A DNA stretch of 64,000 nucleotides. Origin: PALSA-243 sp963743705 (GTDB lineage Bacteria > Acidobacteriota > Terriglobia > Bryobacterales > Bryobacteraceae). How positions within the stretch are numbered: position 1 is the stretch's first letter; each line of letters starts with the position of its first letter. The DNA is taken from positions 372,001 through 436,000 of the forward strand of contig CAVUQS010000012.1 of the NCBI GenBank assembly GCA_963743705.1, read 5' to 3'. The notes beneath the pieces were generated by a model. The model made no database searches and had not been told where the DNA came from. It worked only from the letters and a program-made list of their open reading frames with translations. Of this stretch, positions 35,000 to 43,952 are shown one piece after another. Both the position numbers and the translations under genes were made by a program.

Positions 35000-36397
35000 A
35001 TGTCTAGTTCCATGCAAATCGCGCTGCGCCTCAAGATCCCGTCAAAGCCGGCGGCCAACGCCTCAGCGGTGCAGGGCGGCAGCCAGACGCGGCCTCTGTG
35101 GTTCGACGGCCGCTTCCTCGCTGCGCGCGATCTGGAGCGCGAGCAAATCTATTTCCTCCGAAGGCAGGCGGAGATGGGCCGGGCCGGCGGCTTCGGCGTG
35201 GTTCACGGGCTCATGGTGAGCCAGGGCGCCGCCAGCGGATCGCCTAACCCCGAAACTATCGTGATCCAGGCAGGGAACGGCATCACTCCCTCCGGAGCCT
35301 TGGTCATGATTCCCACCGACCTGACGATTCAACTGTCGGATCTTCCCGACGAGCAAGATCTGGATGAGCAGTTCGGTCTTTCGGCTACGCCACAGCAGCC
35401 CGCGCGAACCCGCACCGGGCTGTACGTGATCGCGCTCCGGCCGGTGCAGTTCACGGCCAACCCCATCAGCGCCTACCCAGCGAGCATTCAAAGCCCACGG
35501 GTGGCCCATGACGGCGACGTAGTGGAGGCCACGGCCGTGTCGCTCGTGCCCTATACCAATCCAGTGAATAACTACGACGCGTCCCTGCAGCAGGCGGCGG
35601 TCGCGCGCCAGATCTTTGTCGCGGGCGATACAGGCACGCTCTCTGACTCCTTGCTGCCGCTGGCGATGATCAGCATCGACCGCGATGAGATTCAATGGGT
35701 TGACCCTTATCTGGTGAGGCGCGATAGCGGCCCGTTGTATGACAGCGTGCGCCTCGGGTTGTCCGATCCGGCGGCCCAGCAGGCGTTTCTCATGCAATAC
35801 GACGCGCAGTTGCAATCCGTGGTCGCCGCGCGTACGAACGGAAACTTCTCCGCCACGGATTATTTTCAGGCGCTGCCGCCGGCGGGCCGCTTCCCGTTCG
35901 ATGCCATCGATACCGGCAACTTCTCGCAGATATTTTTCCCGCAACAAATGAATGTTCAGCTGAGCGTCATTCCCGCCGACGAACTTCCCGCGCTGATTCA
36001 GGAAAGCATGTCTCTGCCGCCTATCGATCTCACGCTGGCCGCGGACGTTTACGCCAACCTCTCGGCCTTTGTGTTATTCCCCGTGCCTCGCAACAATTTT
36101 GCAGCGCTTGCCGCCTCGTTGCCTCAGATGCCGCTGAACCCCGCGCTGCCGCAGGTTCCCGTGAACCGTCAACCTCTGCAACTGCTGCAGCTCTTTCAAA
36201 GCCGGCTCAAGCTTGCGCCGCCGCCACCCGTTTCCAGCGGCGCCTGGGGGACTGCCCTGCAAGGTCAGACATACGGTTTTTATGTGCTCCGGCGAAGCGA
36301 GCCGGTCTTTGTCGATTTCACGACCCCGGCGCCCATCGCCACCACCACGCCCGCTCCAACCACGACGCCGTCGCCGACAACAACCGCGAAACAGTGA
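35000..36397 (+). CDS. Paralogue of the fibre base module without Ig repeats (copy 3)
   Basis: The product has 465 residues and starts after a strong AGGGGAG ribosome site. Over its entire length it matches residues 1-455 of the preceding giant protein: TRPLWFDGRFLAARDLEREQ, GFGVVHGLMV, GLYVIALRPVQFTANPISAY, DSLLPLAMISIDRDEIQWVD PYLVRRD, and YGFYVLRRSEPVFVDFTTP. Exactly where the giant protein begins its Ig repeats, this one ends in a short Thr/Pro linker (ATTTPAPTTTPSPTTTAKQ). The pair must stem from a duplication followed by gain or loss of the repeat array. The two could form mixed trimers or compete for the same baseplate site. Confidence 0.75.
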   Translation: MSSSMQIALRLKIPSKPAANASAVQGGSQTRPLWFDGRFLAARDLEREQIYFLRRQAEMGRAGGFGVVHGLMVSQGAASGSPNPETIVIQAGNGITPSGALVMIPTDLTIQLSDLPDEQDLDEQFGLSATPQQPARTRTGLYVIALRPVQFTANPISAYPASIQSPRVAHDGDVVEATAVSLVPYTNPVNNYDASLQQAAVARQIFVAGDTGTLSDSLLPLAMISIDRDEIQWVDPYLVRRDSGPLYDSVRLGLSDPAAQQAFLMQYDAQLQSVVAARTNGNFSATDYFQALPPAGRFPFDAIDTGNFSQIFFPQQMNVQLSVIPADELPALIQESMSLPPIDLTLAADVYANLSAFVLFPVPRNNFAALAASLPQMPLNPALPQVPVNRQPLQLLQLFQSRLKLAPPPPVSSGAWGTALQGQTYGFYVLRRSEPVFVDFTTPAPIATTTPAPTTTPSPTTTAKQ

Positions 36398-36406
36398 GTC
36401 ATCATC

Positions 36407-39400
36407 ATGAGCGTAACTCCCATCCAAGACGCGCTACCGGGCGAAGATCTCATCGGCATCGAACCCGAACTGCTGCAACAGGTCGATCCGGGGTGGCTGC
36501 ACCGCCTCTCTTTGTTTACCGGCCGCACCCTCACCGCAACCGCCCTGCAGAGCGAGCAGACCTATCGCGCGGGCCGCTTGGCCATCCTGGGGCAGTGCGT
36601 AACACAGGGCACGGTAAAAGGCTTGGAGCTTTCGGCCGATCTAACCGCCGCGGACCCGACGTTGCAAGTGACGCCTGGATACGGTATCTCAGCCACCGGT
36701 GAGGATGTCGCGCTCACGCGTACGCTGCGCACCACGCTCGGCTCGCTTCAGGTTGTCGATCCGCAGACCGGCGCGGTGATCTCCGCGTTTACGGACTACG
36801 TCAAGAACGCAAGCAATACCAACTATGCCGGCGTGCTGCTGTTGCAACCCATCACCGGACAGGTGAGCGGCGCCAGCATCGATACCGGTTCGTTGCCGTT
36901 GATCGTTTCGGGCAACCTGGATGCTTCCTGCGATCAGGACCCGGATGAGTACGCTTTCGAAGACTGGCAGATTGTGGATGGCGTGCGCCTGGTGCTGGTA
37001 GCGTGGCCCGCGAGCCCTGCGAGCTTGGCATTGCCTTCTCCCGCGCCCGCGGTGAGTTGGAGAAACCGGCTCGCTTACGCCGTATTCAATGCGGAAATGG
37101 CGCTGCAGCGGGATGACCGGCTGCCCTGGGAAACGCTCGGCGTGCCGGTGGCGCTGGTGGGATTCGACAGTACATGGAAGGCGCAGTTCGTAGACCGCTC
37201 GGCGGTCGTCCGCGCCGGCGGCTTGCCGCGCACGCGCTACGTGTTGCCCGCACAACCCACGGTCGCCAGCACGCCCCTGATGGTTCAGCCCGCCCTCGCG
37301 CAGGCCCGCGTCTCTCAGTTCGCGGAACAAATTAGCGCCTTGCCCGCTCTCACCAACGTGGTTCCGGCCTTCGCATTCCTGCCGCCCTGCGGCGTGCTGC
37401 CGGCCGCGGCCATGGACTTCGTGCATCAGGAAGGCCTCTGGTTCCCGCCCAACTGGACACTCACTGTAGGACCGGTGCATCAGGAAGAGGTCGAAACCGC
37501 GCTGCTTAGCGGCATGACGGCCCTGCCGCTCGATGTGACCCAGAATGAATCGGTGGAAGTTCTGGTGCCGCTGCCCGATGCCGTGTACGATCCTGACATC
37601 CTGATTCGTGAAACTGTCGATCCTGCATTTCAGAGCGCGGTCGACAGCGCTAACGTCGAACTCGCCGGCGATCTGCAACATCGCAAAGCCATCCAGCAGG
37701 AAGCCAACGCTCTTTCGCAAGTTCTTACGGGTGCTCCCACAGCGCCGCTCTACAACCTGGACGCTGGGCTAACGCCCGCGGAAATCGCGGCTCGTGACGC
37801 GCAGGTGTACACGCCCACGTCGACCGAGACCTTTGGCACGAAACTCACGGCGGGGGTCTATGCCTCCCAGGATTATCAGACGCTGCTGGGCGACGCCGCC
37901 AAACCCCCTTATACGCTCTTCCAGGACGGGAACGGCAATACACTGGCGACGCCTTTGCCGCTGTTCTCCCCAACCGACCTGAACGACATGGCGCTGAACG
38001 GCCTGCCACATTTCATCAATCTCATCAATGGGCGGATCTCCAAAGCCAACGATCTGCTGGATCTCAGCTTCCTCACCGCACAATCGGATATCTATCGCTT
38101 CCGGCAGTATGTTCTAGGATCCGCCGGCGCCACGGCTTTGGCCGTTTCTCCGATCGCCGCCGAAATTGCCACCGGCGAATCCGCGGCCTCAACCGCGGCG
38201 AACCTTCACAACTATCTCAGCTCGATTCTGCCAGTCGACTCACCGTCGACGCCGACCACCACTACTACGCCGCCGCCCACTACCACCGGCGCCACGATTT
38301 TCATTAAACAACCCGCGTTCACCGCCACCAAGCTGGCGGCTACCTTGCGGCCCATCTCGTCGGTGATTTCACCCACCGCATTTCGCGTGTCTTCGACCGC
38401 AGCCGTTAGCAATCTGGTGAAGGCCACAACCGCGGTCAACCCGGCTATCACCGCGGCATCCGCCAAGTTGTCCGCCACATTTACTCCGCTCGCGCCGGGG
38501 AGCGTGAGTCAGCCGGCCAGCACTACCGACGTGCTGGCGTCGTCTCCTCTGGTCGGCGCCCAACTCAACCTGCGCACCCTCACGGTCGCGCAGCGCTTGG
38601 CCAATCCGCCCTCGCAGGAAGGCCTCTTCTACGCGGTGGGGAATCGGCTAGCATTGCTGCAACTGCTGGCCGATCTGGAAATCACCATCGACGATATCCC
38701 GATTCTGGTGGACACGCCCCCGGGGCCGGTTCCACCGGCGGGTCAACCCACCACCACGATGCCGCCCGGCGCCGTCGCCACGTATCCTCAGCCGACGATC
38801 GCCGACCTGCGGCCCAGCGCCGACCCGGTCAGAAGGGCGCTGGTGTTGAATGCCGTCCAGACGCCGGTGATTAGCTCGCCCCTGAACCAGGACCCCGACG
38901 AAGCCAGCCTTTTCTCCACCGGCCTCCACGTGCTGGAGCAACATTCCCAACTCTTACGCGCTATCGAAGCCCGCATTCAGCAGTATCAGGACTTCCTGAC
39001 GGAGTGCGGGACCGCGCTCGCGAACATCCAGACCTTTCTGCCGCAAGCGCAGACCCTGCTCACGCAACTGGAAAACGATCTCGCGCAGGCGCGGCAGGAT
39101 CTGACATTCACCACCGCGCTGCTCAACGACGAGACCCAGCGTGTAGCCAACGTGAACGCTCAGCGCGCCTATACGCTGCAAACCTATGTGCAGGTGGTGG
39201 CCTTCACGCGCCCCCGCACGCTGGTTACGGTGGCCGATGTCCCCAGCCGTCAGCTGGTGCCCGGTAACATCGTCAGCCCCGTACCCGCGTGTCTGCAGCA
39301 ATCCGTCGCCATCCCGCCGGAGTTGCGCGAGATTGTGGCGCTGATGCGCGAGGCGCCGGTGAACTGGATGCCTTCGATTCAGGCGCTGTTGAACCGCCTG

Positions 39401-40291
39401 GAACGCCCGAGTCTCTTGCAGGAAGTGGCGTTCAGCGCGCAAGCGCGCGCATCCATGCTGCTGCAACTGCCTGCCCGGGTTTCTTCGGCCGCTTCCGAGC
39501 CGGGCGTATATGCGCCCACCATCGCGAGTGTCTATAGCGCGAATCAGCAGGCATTTCGCTCATTACAGACGCAACGCGCGGCGTTTCAGCCGATCCAGTT
39601 AGTGGGCCAAAGTTGGATTTCGCAGGTCCAGGTGTTACAGACCATCACCGCGGTCAACGATCTGATTTCATCCGCCGCGGTCCATGCCGAGATAGTCAAT
39701 GCGACCTCGCGCCTGATGCAGCAGATCTCCAGCGTGGCCACCTGCGTCTACGCTCGCGCCAACCAGGCCTTGCCCGTCAATCGCCTGGCCTGGGCCGAAT
39801 TCCTCCGCGGCCAGGGGCTCACCGTCGAATTGCAAAGTCTGGCCGTTCTGCCCAGTTGGAATACCCAGGACTACATCGCACGCCAGCAGATGCAGCTGCT
39901 GGTAGATTGGCTCTTTCAACAGATCGACGCCACGAATTCAACTGCGGTCGCTTTCATGAGCGACGTCGTGCGGGTGGCCATTCTGCTGGCGAGCGACGCG
40001 CCCGCGGACGAAGTGATCAACGGCGCGGTGACCCTGGCGACCACTCCCAAGGTGGGCGGCATCGTTACTCTGAACCTGCCTTCGGACCGGATTGCGCATG
40101 GCATGTATGTACAGCTCTATAGCGCAGGGGTGTTGAGCGCCCAAGCGGTGGTCAGCGATCTCGATAGCTCCAGCGTGCGCGCCACGGTGACTCAGGTTTA
40201 TAAGACCGGCGTCGCTTTGCAAGCCAACGACGTCGCGCGCTTTACCGCGCAGGCGCCGCAAGCCGTGGCGCTGCGGGCATTCGACATGTAG
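36407..40291 (+). CDS. Large eCIS protein with shared N-terminal module and coiled coil (copy 4)
   Basis: The product has 1294 residues. The N-terminus (LSLFTGRTLTATALQSEQTY RAGRLAILG, VTQGTVKGLELS, LQVTPGYGISATGEDVALTR) follows the same pattern as the three preceding proteins. The middle is beta-rich with Thr/Pro linkers (about 610-630 and 780-795). Residues about 843-928 form a long coiled coil (EARIQQYQDFLTECGTALAN ... LLTQLENDLAQARQDL), and the rest is largely helical. A role as fibre, chaperone or tape measure is possible; the length and helices fit a tape measure, but the N-terminal module argues for a baseplate-attached part. I do not recognise a named family. Confidence 0.6.
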   Translation: MSVTPIQDALPGEDLIGIEPELLQQVDPGWLHRLSLFTGRTLTATALQSEQTYRAGRLAILGQCVTQGTVKGLELSADLTAADPTLQVTPGYGISATGEDVALTRTLRTTLGSLQVVDPQTGAVISAFTDYVKNASNTNYAGVLLLQPITGQVSGASIDTGSLPLIVSGNLDASCDQDPDEYAFEDWQIVDGVRLVLVAWPASPASLALPSPAPAVSWRNRLAYAVFNAEMALQRDDRLPWETLGVPVALVGFDSTWKAQFVDRSAVVRAGGLPRTRYVLPAQPTVASTPLMVQPALAQARVSQFAEQISALPALTNVVPAFAFLPPCGVLPAAAMDFVHQEGLWFPPNWTLTVGPVHQEEVETALLSGMTALPLDVTQNESVEVLVPLPDAVYDPDILIRETVDPAFQSAVDSANVELAGDLQHRKAIQQEANALSQVLTGAPTAPLYNLDAGLTPAEIAARDAQVYTPTSTETFGTKLTAGVYASQDYQTLLGDAAKPPYTLFQDGNGNTLATPLPLFSPTDLNDMALNGLPHFINLINGRISKANDLLDLSFLTAQSDIYRFRQYVLGSAGATALAVSPIAAEIATGESAASTAANLHNYLSSILPVDSPSTPTTTTTPPPTTTGATIFIKQPAFTATKLAATLRPISSVISPTAFRVSSTAAVSNLVKATTAVNPAITAASAKLSATFTPLAPGSVSQPASTTDVLASSPLVGAQLNLRTLTVAQRLANPPSQEGLFYAVGNRLALLQLLADLEITIDDIPILVDTPPGPVPPAGQPTTTMPPGAVATYPQPTIADLRPSADPVRRALVLNAVQTPVISSPLNQDPDEASLFSTGLHVLEQHSQLLRAIEARIQQYQDFLTECGTALANIQTFLPQAQTLLTQLENDLAQARQDLTFTTALLNDETQRVANVNAQRAYTLQTYVQVVAFTRPRTLVTVADVPSRQLVPGNIVSPVPACLQQSVAIPPELREIVALMREAPVNWMPSIQALLNRLERPSLLQEVAFSAQARASMLLQLPARVSSAASEPGVYAPTIASVYSANQQAFRSLQTQRAAFQPIQLVGQSWISQVQVLQTITAVNDLISSAAVHAEIVNATSRLMQQISSVATCVYARANQALPVNRLAWAEFLRGQGLTVELQSLAVLPSWNTQDYIARQQMQLLVDWLFQQIDATNSTAVAFMSDVVRVAILLASDAPADEVINGAVTLATTPKVGGIVTLNLPSDRIAHGMYVQLYSAGVLSAQAVVSDLDSSSVRATVTQVYKTGVALQANDVARFTAQAPQAVALRAFDM

Positions 40292-40297
40292 AACGTT

Positions 40298-42004
40298 ATG
40301 CACCCCTCGACCGGCCAGCCAATGCGAGACCGTTACGACCGCCATGTGCGGCGCGCGCGGCTCTCCGTCAGCCCCGGCGCCCCCGTGCATCGGCTCGCCT
40401 TCACAGTTGAGGAGGCGATGCGGCTCGCGTCGCTCCCTGGCGAAAACGAAGGCAGGTCATATTACTTCCGGCGTCTGCGAGTGACTGGCCTGCCGGCCAG
40501 CGGGCTGCGCGACGTGTGGCTGGATAAGTTCCAGCGCGCGCTCGACGATTCTGCGGCGCAGGCGGTTCACGGCGCCGACCCGCGCGCGGAATTCGCGCCC
40601 TGCGTTTTCTTCCGCGGCGAAAACGAAGCTATCGAAATCTTGTTGCACCGCATCTTAACCCGTCAGACTATTCACGAATGGTTTTGGCCCGCGATAGCGG
40701 CGACCCCGGCCGGCGAGCCAGCATGGAATGATCGAACGGTGCTCGCTATATTACAGAAATTGCGATCGCGCCCGGCGTCCTGGGTCGCGGTGGCGGCGGC
40801 GATCTTCGCAGTTCCGCACTTCGACGCGGCCGCTCTGCTGAATGCCATCCCTCTGTCTGAGGCTCAGGCGTGGCTGTTTGAAATGGATCGATCGCAACCC
40901 CGCCCCACGCCCGTGGCTACGAATGTCCCCAGGCTCGCGCGCCCTGCGGTTCGGCAGGCCCTGCGCATATTTGGATCTCACGATGCCCGCAGTCTCTGGC
41001 TCGCCGCGGTCGCCGTGTTACTCGACTCGCCTTCGGAGTTGGCCTCCGGAACGGCCGTGTGGCGCGCGCGCGCCGCGCTGCAATCGCTGGCTGCTGAAGA
41101 AGGAAGCGATCTCGGCATGCCTGCCGCGCAGGCGCCCCTGGTCCTGACGCACGAACTAACACCCTTCCGACAGCCCGTTCCGGCCGTCATGCGAGACCCT
41201 GCGCCATCGGACGCTGAGGTAGGCTCTCTTGCCTCCGTGAGGCCTGATGCATCCGGTGCCGTAGAAGATCGGCCTTACCTCGAGGACTCTGTGCCGGCAT
41301 CCGTTCCGGATACCATCGAGTCCCACATTTCCGGCGCCGCCGCACTCCCCAATTTCGTCGAGCCCTTCCCTGCCCCTGCGCCACGGGCCGCGGACGAGCC
41401 TCCTCCGTCGCCAGCCCTGACTCTCGACGAATCCTCCGCGCTTTCGCAAATAACCCCCTGGCGCTGTTCCGGCTTACCAACTCACGCGGCTGGTCTATTT
41501 TTCCTTTTGAATGCGATGGAGCGCATCGGTATCTCTCAGGCCCTCGCCGGCGATCTCGGTTGGGTTGTGCCCAATTTCGCGGCTCTTGTGCTGCGGAAGC
41601 TTGCATCGGCAGCCGGAGTCGAACCGGACGATCCGACTCTCTTGTGGCTGGATTCAGTGACCCCGAAGACGGCGAACGAAGAGCCCTTGCCTTGCGACGC
41701 TTCCTGGTGGCCGTCCAATTTACGAGTTTCGCGAGATGCCACGACCGTAAACCATCTGGTGCGCGTCTGGACGCTGGCGGCGCGCCTGTGGTGCTGGCGC
41801 AATGCGAGGCTCAGCGTCGGCGATATCGTCTTGCGCAACGGAGTCTTCTCTGTGAACCGGACCGATCTGGACGTTTCTCTGCCGCTCGAGCTAGCCGACA
41901 TTCGCGTGCGGCGAGTGGGGTTGGATCTGGACCCCGGCTGGCTGCCGTGGTTCGGCCGCGTGGTGCGCTTCCATTACCTGCACCGTGGAGAGTTCCATGG
42001 CTGA
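40298..42004 (+). CDS. Conserved eCIS protein of unknown function, positional Pvc14 counterpart
   Basis: The product has 568 residues and lies directly before the ATPase gene, overlapping it by 8 bases, which is the place of the tape-measure gene in PVC/Afp clusters. The C-terminal half has the blocks THAAGLFFLLNAMERIGISQ, LARLWCWRNARLSVGDIVLR-like and VRRVGLDLDPGWLPWFGRVV RFHY, which look strongly conserved. The N-terminal half is helical and begins RRARLSVSPGAPVHRLAFTV EEAM. A Pro/Ala/Ser-rich linker (about 295-380) joins the two. It lacks the long uninterrupted helices expected of a tape measure, so the assignment rests on position only. Confidence 0.5.
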   Translation: MHPSTGQPMRDRYDRHVRRARLSVSPGAPVHRLAFTVEEAMRLASLPGENEGRSYYFRRLRVTGLPASGLRDVWLDKFQRALDDSAAQAVHGADPRAEFAPCVFFRGENEAIEILLHRILTRQTIHEWFWPAIAATPAGEPAWNDRTVLAILQKLRSRPASWVAVAAAIFAVPHFDAAALLNAIPLSEAQAWLFEMDRSQPRPTPVATNVPRLARPAVRQALRIFGSHDARSLWLAAVAVLLDSPSELASGTAVWRARAALQSLAAEEGSDLGMPAAQAPLVLTHELTPFRQPVPAVMRDPAPSDAEVGSLASVRPDASGAVEDRPYLEDSVPASVPDTIESHISGAAALPNFVEPFPAPAPRAADEPPPSPALTLDESSALSQITPWRCSGLPTHAAGLFFLLNAMERIGISQALAGDLGWVVPNFAALVLRKLASAAGVEPDDPTLLWLDSVTPKTANEEPLPCDASWWPSNLRVSRDATTVNHLVRVWTLAARLWCWRNARLSVGDIVLRNGVFSVNRTDLDVSLPLELADIRVRRVGLDLDPGWLPWFGRVVRFHYLHRGEFHG

Positions 42005-43952
42005 CACCATCGTCGCGCCCGAACCCTTGGTGGCCGGAGGGCTTCGCTCGTCCGCATTGGCGGCGCTTGCGGCTCTATTGCCGGCGGGCGCCTCTTCTCC
42101 CGAAGCCGCGTTCCTGCGCGCACACGCCGTAGCCGCGGAACGGAACGGTTCCGTTCCGGATGCTTCCGATGCGCCGCTTCTGGACTTGGCGGTCCGGCTC
42201 GACCTGCATCGCATCGAGCTGATGGCTGTCGCCCTGGCCGCGTCCGTGGAAATGGACCTGATGTGCGGCCGCGCCGTCGCGCACCTGCAGGCGCCGCTTG
42301 GCGGTTCGCGCCCAACGCTCGGACTGCTCGCATCCGCCTTCGTGGACTTCGACTCCGAAAACCAGGTGATCGAGCGCCTTCTCACCGGAGCGGCAGGCGA
42401 ATCCGGGCTTCTGTATCTGCTCAACGAGGGCTCGCCGCTGGCGGAGCGCGCCATCGCCGTTCCCATTCCTCTCTGTTTGGCGCTCAGCGGGCGCGACGCA
42501 GCGTGGCCCTCAGCCTCACTCGGGCTCGAGGGCATTCCGGAAACGCCGTTGCCTGCCTCGGTGCTGGAGGAAGCCCGGCGTCAGGCGCGCGGCTTGAGCG
42601 CCGGTTCGCAGAATGTACTGGTGGTGCGCAGCGGCGCCATGGCGGAAGCGCGGGCCGTAGCCAACGAAATTGTCTCCTGCGTGGGCCGCCGTCCGCTCTT
42701 TATTGAGATGGACCGCGTCGGCAGCCACGCCAAGGCTGCCCCGAACCTGAACGGTCTGGGGCCGCTGCTTCTGCTCCGCGAGCTGGTTCCGGTGTTTTGC
42801 TTCGAGCCGGGGCCCGGCGAACGCAGAACCGTTCCCGCGCTGCCATGTTATTCCGGTCCGATACTCGCCTTGTGCGGCCAGGAAGGCAGCATCGAGGCGC
42901 GCGGCGAAAGCCCGGCGGCCTGGCGAATCGGCGTGCCGGTTTGCGAAGAGCGCCGCCAGCTCTGGAACGTGGCGATCGGCCACGACCAACTCGCCGCGGA
43001 GTTGGCTTCCGATTATCGCCACGGCAGTGGACGGATCGCCCAACTCGGCCGGTTGGTGCGGCAGCAATGCGTGCTGGATGGCCGCGCCGAGCCCGCCTTC
43101 AGCGATATCGCCGCCGCGTCGTGGGCCGGACAAGGTTCCGGAATGGAGGCATTGGCCCAGCCGCTGCCCGATCTCATTCCCGATGAAGCCCTGGTGACCG
43201 GCGGCGTATTGCGCGAAGAGTTGTCGCGGCTGCTATTGCGTTGCCGCCGCCGCGAGAGCCTCGTGGAAGGCTTGGGGGCGTCCGCCCTGGCGCGCTATCG
43301 ACCTGGCGTTCGCGCATTGTTCACCGGCCAGTCAGGCACCGGAAAAACTTTGGCCGCCGGCTGGCTCGCCACGCAGCTTGGCTTGCCGCTCTATCGCGCG
43401 GATCTCTCCGCCGTCACCAGCAAGTACATCGGCGAAACCGAAAAGAACCTCGCTCAATTGCTGGCGCACGCCGAAGAATCGGGCATCATCCTGTTATTCG
43501 ACGAGGCCGATTCGCTTTTCGGCAAGCGCACGGAAGTGAAGGAATCGAACGACCGTTTCGCCAACGCGCAGACAAACTATCTGCTGCAGCGCATCGAAAC
43601 CTTCGATGGCATCGCGTTGCTCACCAGCAACAGCCGTGCGCGTTTCGATCCCGCATTCTGCCGGCGGCTGGACATGATTGTCGAATTTCCGCTGCCCGGT
43701 CCGGAAGAGCGGCGCCGGCTGTGGTTATCGCACCTGGGTTCGAATCATCGGCTCAGTCACAGGGAACTCAATCAGTTTGCCGCGGCGGCCGATCTTGCCG
43801 GCGGCCACATTCGCAATGCCGTGTTGACCGCCGCCGTGCTGGCGCAGGCCGCCAACCGGCCCATCGAATTCGCGGATGTCTATTTGGGGTTAAGCGACGA
43901 GTACCGCAAGCTGGGCCGGCAGACTCCCGCGGAATTGATCAGAAGCGCATGA
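41997..43952 (+). CDS. AAA+ ATPase (Pvc15-like)
   Basis: The product has 651 residues from the ATG at 41997, preceded by GGAGAG; an in-frame ATG at 41985 lies before this ribosome site. The C-terminal third is a classic AAA+ domain: Walker A GQSGTGKT (444-451), Walker B LLFDEADS (499-506), sensor LLTSNSRARFD and the FCRRLD arginine finger region. The N-terminal 400 residues are a winged-helix/helical extension of the kind seen in Pvc15/Afp15. Pvc15-type ATPases are thought to load or remodel cargo and are encoded in nearly every eCIS locus. The stop overlaps the next cargo gene by ATGA, coupling ATPase and cargo synthesis. Confidence 0.92.
   Translation: MADTIVAPEPLVAGGLRSSALAALAALLPAGASSPEAAFLRAHAVAAERNGSVPDASDAPLLDLAVRLDLHRIELMAVALAASVEMDLMCGRAVAHLQAPLGGSRPTLGLLASAFVDFDSENQVIERLLTGAAGESGLLYLLNEGSPLAERAIAVPIPLCLALSGRDAAWPSASLGLEGIPETPLPASVLEEARRQARGLSAGSQNVLVVRSGAMAEARAVANEIVSCVGRRPLFIEMDRVGSHAKAAPNLNGLGPLLLLRELVPVFCFEPGPGERRTVPALPCYSGPILALCGQEGSIEARGESPAAWRIGVPVCEERRQLWNVAIGHDQLAAELASDYRHGSGRIAQLGRLVRQQCVLDGRAEPAFSDIAAASWAGQGSGMEALAQPLPDLIPDEALVTGGVLREELSRLLLRCRRRESLVEGLGASALARYRPGVRALFTGQSGTGKTLAAGWLATQLGLPLYRADLSAVTSKYIGETEKNLAQLLAHAEESGIILLFDEADSLFGKRTEVKESNDRFANAQTNYLLQRIETFDGIALLTSNSRARFDPAFCRRLDMIVEFPLPGPEERRRLWLSHLGSNHRLSHRELNQFAAAADLAGGHIRNAVLTAAVLAQAANRPIEFADVYLGLSDEYRKLGRQTPAELIRSA

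Noticed and set aside
43241..43948. Open frame upstream of the metallopeptidase cargo start
   Set aside because: It is the shifted frame of the AAA+ ATPase gene; the ATG at 43949 with ATGA overlap is the natural start.
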